A DNA stretch of 33,517 nt from an uncultured Clostridia bacterium (lineage in GTDB: Bacteria; Bacillota; Clostridia; Oscillospirales; CAG-272): the NCBI GenBank assembly GCA_946410595.1, contig CAMKAU010000014.1, positions 1-33,517 on the forward strand, given 5' to 3'. This document shows positions 16,382 through 23,436 of the stretch, in pieces (the stretch's first letter is position 1; each line of letters starts with the position of its first letter). The notes below the pieces were generated by a model. That model had not been told where the DNA came from and did not search any database. It worked only from the letters and a program-made list of their open reading frames with translations. Position numbers and translations under genes: made by a program.

Positions 16382-17775
16382 TCTTCCTTCTCCTCATATA
16401 CGATCTTGTTGAGCGCGTTGATATACGCCATAATGCTCGAGCCGACGATATCGGTGGAAATGCCGCGCCCCGCGTAGAGCTTGCCGCCCGAGCGGAGGCG
16501 TACCACCGCCTCGCCCAGCGCCTCCCGCCCCTCGGTGACCGCGCGGATCTGGAAGTCGTCGAGTTCGTAGTGCGTTCCCGTGATCTGCTCGATCGCGCGG
16601 AAGGAGGCGTCGATCGGTCCGTCCCCGGTGCAAAAACCCTCGCGCGGGCCGCCGTTTAAGAGGCGGATATGGCTCGTGGCGGTCATCAGGTTGCCGGAGT
16701 TGATCACGTAGCTGTCGAGCTTGTAGGTCGCGGGGACCTGCATCGCGCAGGTGGCGATCAGCGCGTCAAACTCTTTGGCGCTGATCTCGTTTTTCCGCTC
16801 GCCGAGCGAAAAGAGCGCCTCGCGTACCGCTTCGGCGTCCTCGGCGGAGAGGTCGTAGCCGAGTTTTTCCGCCGCTCCCGCGACGGAGGCGGCGTCGCTG
16901 CGGACGTTCAGCGTAAAGTCTTCCTCGCTTTGCGACCCGCCGTCGAAGGGAGAGGTTTTTTCGCGGCCGGCGCGGCAGAGCCGCCCGATCTGTCCGACCG
17001 TGCGCTCGAGCTCGGTGGTACGCACGCCGCAGGAAACGCCGAGACTCTCGCCCCGGGCCTTGAGAACGGAGGCGAAGTGCCGGAGGGATACGGTCTCCTC
17101 CCCGTACGCCGCCGTCTTGACCTCGTCCGCGCCCGCCTTGACGGCGTAGATCGCGCAGGCGTTGGCCATAAACGTCCCGTCGGAGATCTCCACGCCGAGC
17201 TTGACGGCGGAGGGGAGCTCCTGCCGGATCCGGCGGATAAAAGCGAATAACTCGTCGGGCAGCATATCGCCCGCGCTGTCGCACAGCGTGACGGCGCCGG
17301 CGCCCGCCTCCGCCGCGCGGCGCGCGGCGAGGGAGAGGAACGCCTCCTCGGCCCGCCCCGCGTCCTGCGCGCAGAACTCCACGTCCCCGCAGAGGGCGCG
17401 GCAGGCGGAAACGGCGCTTCCGATCAGCTCGAGCATCGCGTCCGGCTTTTTGCGGCAGAGGTACTCCATCTGGACGGTGGAAACGGGGAGGGCGACCTGC
17501 AGACGCGGCGCTCTCGCGTTTTTGAGGCAGCTCCAGACGTAGGCGATCCCCTCGGCGTCGGCGGGAACGCGGACGGTAAGCCCCGTTTCGCCCAAAGCGG
17601 ACGCGAGGGATTTGATCAGGAGCCCGTCGGTCTTCGGCTCCCGCAGCTCGCCCGTCTCCACAGAGGAAACGCCCAGCCGGTCGAGCATCTTGGCGAGCTC
17701 CAGCTTTTCGCGGAAGGAGAGCGGGGCCCCCGCCGCGCTTCTCATCGTAACGTCGCTGACGCGTATGGTCTTCAT
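16378..17775 (-). CDS. LeuA-like (2-isopropylmalate synthase family) protein lacking metal-ligand histidines
   Basis: 465 aa with the architecture of 2-isopropylmalate synthase: a DRE-TIM barrel (about 1-290) and a LeuA dimer/regulatory domain (about 345-460, with CTGDGPIDAS and GISTDIVGSS). The barrel keeps D8 and R12 of the DxxxR motif but not the GEQ that normally follows. The metal motif HxH is replaced by E196-x-S198 at exactly the aligned position, and the GIGERAGN loop is lost (AYGEETVS). It is therefore probably not a normal synthase; a regulatory or altered-reaction role is likely. The ATG at 17775 has GGAGG 8 nt upstream; an earlier start lies in the T-box terminator. First gene of the leucine T-box unit. 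Confidence 0.85.
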   Translation of the reverse strand: MKTIRVSDVTMRSAAGAPLSFREKLELAKMLDRLGVSSVETGELREPKTDGLLIKSLASALGETGLTVRVPADAEGIAYVWSCLKNARAPRLQVALPVSTVQMEYLCRKKPDAMLELIGSAVSACRALCGDVEFCAQDAGRAEEAFLSLAARRAAEAGAGAVTLCDSAGDMLPDELFAFIRRIRQELPSAVKLGVEISDGTFMANACAIYAVKAGADEVKTAAYGEETVSLRHFASVLKARGESLGVSCGVRTTELERTVGQIGRLCRAGREKTSPFDGGSQSEEDFTLNVRSDAASVAGAAEKLGYDLSAEDAEAVREALFSLGERKNEISAKEFDALIATCAMQVPATYKLDSYVINSGNLMTATSHIRLLNGGPREGFCTGDGPIDASFRAIEQITGTHYELDDFQIRAVTEGREALGEAVVRLRSGGKLYAGRGISTDIVGSSIMAYINALNKIVYEEKEE

Positions 17776-17790
17776 AGGGTATTCCTCCGA

Positions 17791-18072
17791 AAAAATAAAA
17801 AATCCCAAAGTCAGAACTGACTTCAGGGACGAGAAAAACTCGCGGTACCACCCTGATTATCACGCTTTCACAAGCGATAATCACTCTTCAAGACTCAAAC
17901 AAGTCTTTTGCCTGTAACGGGGCGACCGGGAGAACTTACCGGCTTGCGCGTTCGGCCCTCCTGCTCGGGAATGAGACTGCCCTCTCCGCTTCGTATCGGC
18001 TCGCACCGTCCGCCGACTCTCTGGAACTTGGCAAAAGCGGCATAATTCCGTCATCGCATTTCGTATTGGATT
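17791..18072 (-). promoter_or_regulatory. T-box riboswitch, leucine specifier (CUC)
   Basis: T-box sequence AGGGTGGTACCGCG at 17854-17841 on the minus strand, followed by a terminator stem (TCCCTGAAGTCA with TGACTTTGGGA, 17828-17802) and a T-rich tail. Stem I: CCGCTT/AAGCGG or TGCC/GGCA above, AGAGAGTCGGC...GGTGCGAGCCGA at the distal loop, GGAA/TTCC below, then CGAGC. The loop reads GT-CTC-A, so the specifier is CTC at 17975-17973, in the same register as the other two. This fits the LeuA-like gene behind it. Confidence 0.9.
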
Positions 18073-18078
18073 GAAACG

Positions 18079-18107
18079 ATTATACCGCGCCGGGCGGGGT
18101 TTGTCAA
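18079..18107 (-). promoter_or_regulatory. Sigma-A promoter of the leucine unit
   Basis: TTGACA (18107-18102) and TATAAT (18084-18079) on the minus strand with a 17-bp spacer. It is the first of three tandem promoters that each drive a T-box leader. Confidence 0.9.
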
Positions 18108-18137
18108 GTCTTTTTTCGCCGCGGCGCCCCTCGCCGG

Positions 18138-18174
18138 GCAAAAGCCCCCGCTCCGGCGCGAGCCGGAGCGGGGG
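18138..18174 (-). terminator. Terminator of the glycosidase-like gene
   Basis: A strong 12-bp stem (18145-18156 with 18163-18174) lies just after the stop codon, followed on the minus strand by GCTTTTGC. The T-run is short but the stem is all G/C-rich. It separates this gene from the leucine T-box promoter. Confidence 0.75.
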
Positions 18175-18180
18175 AGAGCG

Positions 18181-20136
18181 TTATCGGAGCGCGTCTGTCC
18201 CCTCGGGCAGTTCGGCTTCCATCCGGGCGAGGGCGTAGAGCCGGTAGGCGGCGACCCAGCCGACGTACATGTCGTTTAAGTGGCCGCGGTGCTCGCAGTC
18301 GGGGCGGTAACGGGTCCACCGCGTCTGGAAAAACGCCTCGCTCTGGCAGCCGTAGGGCCGCTCGAACCCGGCGACGCGGCGCATACGCTCCCCGTCGGTG
18401 ATACAGAGGATCGCGTTGTTCCAGAGCATCTTCGCGCGTTTTTTCCAGCGGTCGTCGCCGGTCAGCCGCGCAAGGTGCAAAAAGTCCGGCACGGCGATCT
18501 CGCCCCACGGGTCGATGGCGTGGTGCTGGGTGGAAACGGCGGTCCCGCCGGAGGTGTAGTAGCCGTAGCGGGCAAAGTCGCTGTCCTCGTCATAGAGCGC
18601 GTCGTAGTGATACGCCCAGGAGAAGAAATAGTAGGCGACCTTCTGCGCGTCGGCGAGGTAGCGCTCCTCTCCCGTCAGCTCCAGCAGCCGGAGCGCGGAC
18701 CAGAGGAAGGGATAGGCGGTCTCCTTGTCGACCGACACGCAGTCGATCGCGCCGGCGGTGCAGATAAAGCGGTCGAGATCCCGGTCAAAATACATCCGGA
18801 AAGACTTGACCGCGTAATCGAGATACCGCGTTTCCCCGGTCGTTTCGTACATTTCGATCAGCGCGGCAACGGCAAAGCCCCCGATGGAGCCGCCGCCGGG
18901 CAGGCGCTCGCCCTCCATCGTGTATTTCAGACCGAAGTCGCCGTGTTTGTCGTACTGCGCGATGAGAAAGTCGAGGATCCCGCGGGCAAAGGCGACGTAG
19001 TTATCCCGCTCGATCCCGAGACGCTTCAGCTGCCGGTAGGCGCGCAGCGCCTCCGCCGCGCCCCAGGAAAAGTTGCAGACGTCGTTCGGGACGAACTCCC
19101 CCGTGAGATGCCGGGCGTAATTGGTGGGGAAAAGGCCGCAGGGACGCTGCGTTTTCACCCACGCGTCAAGGCAGCGGAGCGCGTCGTCAAGGAAGCGTTT
19201 TTCCCCGCCGCGCTCGTACTCGCAGAGGAACATCCGCGCCTGCAGAAAGCACTGTCCCGACCAGCCCGCCTCGTAGACGGGATTTCGGGGGAGGATCGCG
19301 CCTTTTTCCTCGTTGTGGCGCAGGGCGTTGGCAAACATCACCGAGCCGTCCGGCAGCTCCCGCCGCAGAAACGCCGACCACGCGAGCGAGAGCTTCCACA
19401 CCTCGCCGGGGTTGCGGGCGGGGGCGCGGAGATTGCGGAAGAGATCGAGCGCCCGGTCCATCAGGGAGGCCATGCCGTAGTTCTTCCATTTCGGCCGGGA
19501 GACGAAGAGATAGGCGGAGAGGATCACGCTCGCGCGGGGGGCGAGGGTCAGGTATTCGTCGTAGCGGGGGCCCATCACGTCGTGGTCGATATAGGAGAGG
19601 GGCGCCTCCGTCACGGGGTAGAAGATCCGGTGCAGGAGCCGTCCGTCCGGGAGACGGCGGAGGGAGGCGGAGGAGCGGAGCGACTCGGCCGATACGTCCG
19701 ACGCAAACAGCGCGCAGACGGTATCGCTGTTTTCGCTCAGCGTGCAGGAGGGAACGCTGATCCGGTCGTAGGCGTAGATCCAGTCCTCGCCGTCAAGGGC
19801 GGTGCCGTGCTGCTCCTTGCCGCGGCTGTCCTCGTTGCCGTTGAAGTTCACGCAGGGGATGAGGTAGCGGGAGGGGAGAAAGAGCGTTTCCGCCTCGGTG
19901 ATGATCTTGAGCGTACGGGCGCTTCTGCCCGCGTTGGTAAGCTTGCGGACGATCCGGCAGAGACCGTTGCCGAGATCCGCCGACAGTTCGCTTACCTCCA
20001 GCGTCCCGCAGCGGTAGCGCGATTCCTCGCCCTGTTTTTCTTCTTCCTCAAAGGGGATCTCTTTTCCGTTGATCTCCGCGACGGGCGGGAGAAGGCGGAA
20101 GACCTCTTCTCCGGCGGGGTTGCGCAATGTCAGCAT
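18181..20136 (-). CDS. Six-hairpin-glycosidase-like protein of unknown specificity
   Basis: 651-aa cytoplasmic protein without signal peptide or membrane segment. The first ~270 residues are beta-rich (an N-terminal sandwich-like part). The rest is alpha-helical with repeated pairs such as RYLDYAVKSFRMYFDRD and RYLADAQKVAYYFFSW, the look of an (alpha/alpha)6 barrel seen in several glycoside hydrolase and lyase families. I cannot assign a family or catalytic acids. The ATG at 20136 is preceded by GAGG and a promoter about 40 nt upstream; further in-frame extension passes through a promoter and a terminator. Monocistronic, between terminators. Confidence 0.75.
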   Translation of the reverse strand: MLTLRNPAGEEVFRLLPPVAEINGKEIPFEEEEKQGEESRYRCGTLEVSELSADLGNGLCRIVRKLTNAGRSARTLKIITEAETLFLPSRYLIPCVNFNGNEDSRGKEQHGTALDGEDWIYAYDRISVPSCTLSENSDTVCALFASDVSAESLRSSASLRRLPDGRLLHRIFYPVTEAPLSYIDHDVMGPRYDEYLTLAPRASVILSAYLFVSRPKWKNYGMASLMDRALDLFRNLRAPARNPGEVWKLSLAWSAFLRRELPDGSVMFANALRHNEEKGAILPRNPVYEAGWSGQCFLQARMFLCEYERGGEKRFLDDALRCLDAWVKTQRPCGLFPTNYARHLTGEFVPNDVCNFSWGAAEALRAYRQLKRLGIERDNYVAFARGILDFLIAQYDKHGDFGLKYTMEGERLPGGGSIGGFAVAALIEMYETTGETRYLDYAVKSFRMYFDRDLDRFICTAGAIDCVSVDKETAYPFLWSALRLLELTGEERYLADAQKVAYYFFSWAYHYDALYDEDSDFARYGYYTSGGTAVSTQHHAIDPWGEIAVPDFLHLARLTGDDRWKKRAKMLWNNAILCITDGERMRRVAGFERPYGCQSEAFFQTRWTRYRPDCEHRGHLNDMYVGWVAAYRLYALARMEAELPEGTDALR

Positions 20137-20173
20137 CGTCGTACCTCTTTCTTTCCGGCAAACGCGTTTTTTC

Positions 20174-20202
20174 ATTGTAACCTTTTTTTCCGGATTCCGC
20201 AA
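20174..20202 (-). promoter_or_regulatory. Promoter of the glycosidase-like gene
   Basis: On the minus strand TTGCGG (20202-20197) and TACAAT (20179-20174) are 17 bp apart, giving a leader of about 30 nt to the ATG at 20136. The -35 box is imperfect. Confidence 0.65.
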
Positions 20203-20244
20203 GACGTTTCGGAAAAAAAGGCGTTTTTCCGCCGAAGCCGCCGG

Positions 20245-20274
20245 AAAAAACGCCCCGCGCCGGAGCGCGGGGCG
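20245..20274 (-). terminator. Terminator of the glycyl radical operon
   Basis: The stem CGCCCCGCGC/GCGCGGGGCG (20251-20274) is followed on the minus strand by TTTTTT (20250-20245). It ends the activase gene and precedes the promoter of the next gene. Confidence 0.9.
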
Positions 20275-20302
20275 AAAAGCCGGACGGTCGGTTTTCTTTC
20301 GG

Positions 20303-21148
20303 TCACGGACGGCCCGGCGCGGTCCCGTCCTCGGCGGGAAGGCCGAAGCGGCGAAGCAGCCTGACCGCGTTTTCCACGTCCCGCTTCTGCGTGAGAGGCG
20401 CGGGCAGCGTGTTTTCCATCTCCAGCGCCTCGTAGCGGGAGGCGGCAAAGGGGTGGTAGCGCAGCACCTTGACCCTGCGGATCCCGCGCAAGGGCCGCAA
20501 AAACGCGCCGATCTTTTCGCATTCGCCGTCGTTGAAGCCGACGACGAGCGGGTAGCGGATCTCCAGAGAGCAGCCTTTTTCCGAGAGGAAGACGAGGTTT
20601 TCGAGAATCAGGGCGTTGTCCCGCCCGGTACAGGCCTTGTGCACCGCGGGGTCGACGGCCTTCACGTCGTACAAAAACACGTCGGTAAGAGGCGCGGCCG
20701 CTTCCAGCACGCTCCGCGGGACGAAGCCGCAGGTGTCGAGAAAGACGCTGACGTTCCGCTCCCGCAGCTTGCGCGCCGTTTCCAGAGCAAAGTCCGGCTG
20801 CGCGAGGCACTCTCCGCCGGAGAGCGTCACGCCGCCGCCGCTTTTCCGGAAAAACGCCTCGTCCCGCAAAAGCTCATCGACCAGCGCGTCGCTTGTGTAC
20901 GTTTGCCCGTAGAGGACCAGCGCTCCGGTGGGACAGGCCTCGGCCGCCCCGGGATCGCGCCGTTCTCCGCAGAGCCCGCAGGAGACGCACTTTTCTTTGA
21001 ATTTTGCGACCTGCGGCGCAAAGGAGATGCTCTCCGGATTATGGCACCACAGGCATTTCAGGGGGCATCCCTTGAAAAACGCGGTCGTGCGGATGCCGTC
21101 TCCGTCGTGGATCTCCATCCGCTTGATCCCGGAAATCAGACCTGTCAT
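20303..21148 (-). CDS. Glycyl radical enzyme activase (radical SAM)
   Basis: 281-aa radical-SAM enzyme that installs the glycyl radical on the partner encoded just upstream. The SAM cluster motif C28-x3-C32-x2-C35 is present, with GGE at 111-113. A ferredoxin-like insert provides only one obvious auxiliary set (C54, C57, C60 and C72), whereas many non-PFL activases carry two. The start follows a GGAG site, and the gene begins 12 nt after the glycyl radical enzyme stop, so the two form an operon. Confidence 0.93.
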   Translation of the reverse strand: MTGLISGIKRMEIHDGDGIRTTAFFKGCPLKCLWCHNPESISFAPQVAKFKEKCVSCGLCGERRDPGAAEACPTGALVLYGQTYTSDALVDELLRDEAFFRKSGGGVTLSGGECLAQPDFALETARKLRERNVSVFLDTCGFVPRSVLEAAAPLTDVFLYDVKAVDPAVHKACTGRDNALILENLVFLSEKGCSLEIRYPLVVGFNDGECEKIGAFLRPLRGIRRVKVLRYHPFAASRYEALEMENTLPAPLTQKRDVENAVRLLRRFGLPAEDGTAPGRP

Positions 21149-21160
21149 CGTTTTCTCCGT

Positions 21161-23236
21161 CTATACGCTCGCCGAGCGCAGGATGAATTCTTCTTTTTCT
21201 TTTTCACTGAGGCTGGAGAAGAGGACGTTCCACCCGCACAGCCGCACCTGCAGATCGGGGTAGCGGTCGGGGTGCTCCTTCGCTTCCCGCAGAACGTTGA
21301 GATCGAGCACGTTGAAGTGGACGGCAAACCCGCCGAGAGAGAAGTAGGTCCTCAGAGAGGCGAGGAGAGCGCCAAGCCCGTTTTCCCCCGTCACGGCGGA
21401 GGTATGAAGGTCGATATCCGCGATCGCGCCGTTCGGGACGGCGGCGGCGTTCAGCCGCGCCACGGAGGCGAGATGCGCCGTGGCGCCCTCCCGCGCCGCG
21501 CCGGGAGACGCGCCGGTGTTCTGGGAGAGGGGCTCGTGCGCGCGGCGCCCGTCGGCGGACGCGCCGCACATCTCGCCGAATTTCCACCGCCAGTCCACGG
21601 AGAAGAGCCCGAGGCGGTAAACGCCGCCTTTTTTGTTCGGTTTTCCGTTTACGGCGGCGTCGAGCACGTTCACGATCCCGGCCGCAAGGCGGTCCGTTTC
21701 CTCCTCCCCGGTGCCGAATTTGGGGAATTTGTTCTTCACCCGCAGGCGGAGCGTTTCCGCTCCTTCCCAGTCGCGCCGCAGGAGCGCGGCGAGCCCGTCG
21801 AGCGTGAAACGTTTTTCTTCAAAGACGAGGCGGCGCACGGCGGCGAGGGAGTCCGCCGCCGTGGCGAGTCCCACGGCGTTCAGCGAGGAATTGGCGTATT
21901 TCGCGCTGTGATCGCAGTAGAGGTCGCCGCCTTTTTCCAGCGCGCTTTCATAGGTGGCGGAGAGGATCGGCGCGGAATGGAACGCGGCGTCCCGTTCCTC
22001 CCACAGATCGGTCTCGCGCATCGCCTCTTCGCAGAGCCGGACGAGCTGCCGCTCGAATTCTTTCCAAAAGTCTTCAAAGGAGCCGATCGGCCCGGCGGAG
22101 GGCAGACCGACGTTCTTTCCGGTCACAGAGTCGACTCCGCCGTTGAGCGCGTATTCCAGCGCCTTCGGGATGCTGACCCGCGTGCCGCAGGAGCAGGTCA
22201 CCTCGTCCCGGCCGCCGCATTCGTAGCAGCCGACCACGCGGTAGTCGGCGGCGTCCGCCGGATCCTCGCCCAGGCGGATCAGCGCCTCGACGATCTTTTC
22301 GTCCGAGAGGAAGACGATGCTGTTGCGCCCGCTGCGCACGGCGTCCAGCGCCTCCGCCAGGAAGGGCTCCGGCGTGCATTCCGCACAGAGCAGATGCAGC
22401 TTGACGGAGGTCGTACGGGCGCTGCGGTAGGCGCGCAGGAAGCGGTAGGAGAGAGGATTGACCAGGCTCCGCCCCGCCGCGTCCCGCCCGCCGAGGGCAA
22501 AGGGGAGGTTGGCGGTCGCGCGGAAGCGGTCGATCTCCTCGAGATAATCGGCAGTGAGCGCCTCGATAAAGGCGGGATCCTCCCCCTCGCAGAAGGGGTA
22601 AAACAGGCTGTCGACGCGTCCGAGCGTGCGCAGGACGGAGCCGTCGAAAAACTGCTGGAGCGTGTAATAGACGACGGAGGTCTGCATCGCTTCAAAAAGC
22701 GTGGAGGGGCGGGCGGAGCAGAGGCGGGCAAGGCCGGCTGCCATCTCGTCCTTCCCACGCCGTTTCGCTTCCGCGGCCGCGCGCGCCATAAAGCGGAGCG
22801 CCGCGTCGTAGGTCCGGCAGAGCCCCGCGTAAAAGGCGCGGCGTTTTTCCTCCCCGGTAAAACGCGCGGCGCAGGAGGCGGCGCGCTCCCGGAGACCGAA
22901 GATCCCGAGCCGGATCACGGCGTCCCAGTCGGCGGAGGTATGGCCGAAGTCGTTCGAGCCCGTGTGCGCGCGGGCGTCAAAGCCTTCCTGCAGGCCGTTC
23001 TCCGCGCGCAGAGAAGCGCAGCGTTTCCTGCGGAGCTGGATGATCTTCTGCGGGATGTTCTCCACGTCGATCCGGACGAAAAAACGGTCCTCCGGAAGGA
23101 CGCGGATCTCGCAGCGGTCCAGCAGCGCTTCGATGATATCGAGATCCGCGGCAAAGGCGTCCGGCTCGTTTTCGAGGCCTTCTTCGGCGCGGCGGACGGC
23201 AAAGGCAAAAAGTTCGGTGTTGATCGGGGTCATCAT
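21161..23236 (-). CDS. Glycyl radical enzyme of unassigned subclass
   Basis: 691-aa PFL-like protein, shorter than typical members (roughly 750-850). The glycyl loop near the C-terminus reads VRLCGWNV with the radical glycine at G668. The thiyl-radical cysteine is C337 in GCYE; the C-x-E arrangement is the one used by dehydratase and lyase members (for example diol dehydratase or choline lyase) rather than the double cysteine of pyruvate formate-lyase. A conserved-looking GHTSADWD lies at 98-105. Two ATGs (23236, 23233) follow AAAGGAG; the second has better spacing. No microcompartment genes are nearby, and I cannot predict the substrate. Confidence 0.9.
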   Translation of the reverse strand: MMTPINTELFAFAVRRAEEGLENEPDAFAADLDIIEALLDRCEIRVLPEDRFFVRIDVENIPQKIIQLRRKRCASLRAENGLQEGFDARAHTGSNDFGHTSADWDAVIRLGIFGLRERAASCAARFTGEEKRRAFYAGLCRTYDAALRFMARAAAEAKRRGKDEMAAGLARLCSARPSTLFEAMQTSVVYYTLQQFFDGSVLRTLGRVDSLFYPFCEGEDPAFIEALTADYLEEIDRFRATANLPFALGGRDAAGRSLVNPLSYRFLRAYRSARTTSVKLHLLCAECTPEPFLAEALDAVRSGRNSIVFLSDEKIVEALIRLGEDPADAADYRVVGCYECGGRDEVTCSCGTRVSIPKALEYALNGGVDSVTGKNVGLPSAGPIGSFEDFWKEFERQLVRLCEEAMRETDLWEERDAAFHSAPILSATYESALEKGGDLYCDHSAKYANSSLNAVGLATAADSLAAVRRLVFEEKRFTLDGLAALLRRDWEGAETLRLRVKNKFPKFGTGEEETDRLAAGIVNVLDAAVNGKPNKKGGVYRLGLFSVDWRWKFGEMCGASADGRRAHEPLSQNTGASPGAAREGATAHLASVARLNAAAVPNGAIADIDLHTSAVTGENGLGALLASLRTYFSLGGFAVHFNVLDLNVLREAKEHPDRYPDLQVRLCGWNVLFSSLSEKEKEEFILRSASV

Positions 23237-23281
23237 GTCTCCTTTCTCCGCGCGGGCGCGGCAGAGGGATCCTTCACAGGT

Positions 23282-23310
23282 AGTTTACACTTTTTTTTTG
23301 CCCGTGTCAA
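23282..23310 (-). promoter_or_regulatory. Promoter of the glycyl radical operon
   Basis: TTGACA (23310-23305) and TAAACT (23287-23282) on the minus strand with a 17-bp spacer that contains a run of nine A residues. It is divergent from the copper ATPase promoter 50 bp away. Confidence 0.85.
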
Positions 23311-23361
23311 GCCCGCACGGGGAAAAGAGAGAAAAACCGCGCCCCGGTCTTTTCCGCGCTC

Positions 23362-23389
23362 TTGACTTTTTCCTTCCTTATGGTAGAAT
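23362..23389 (+). promoter_or_regulatory. Promoter of the copper ATPase gene
   Basis: TTGACT (23362-23367) and TAGAAT (23384-23389) with a 16-bp spacer. I see no clear CsoR- or CopY-type operator palindrome, so copper control cannot be claimed from sequence. Confidence 0.75.
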
Positions 23390-23436
23390 AAAGACGATTT
23401 CATCAAAAAGACAGGCGTAAGACGGAAAGGAACGGT

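Noticed and set aside
18104..18508. 134-aa minus-strand frame overlapping the end of the glycosidase-like gene
   Set aside because: Arg/Pro-rich shadow translation, overlaps a conserved gene and its terminator.
20069..23365. 1098-aa plus-strand open frame
   Set aside because: Antisense to the activase and glycyl radical enzyme, which carry clear active-site motifs; it crosses promoters and a terminator.
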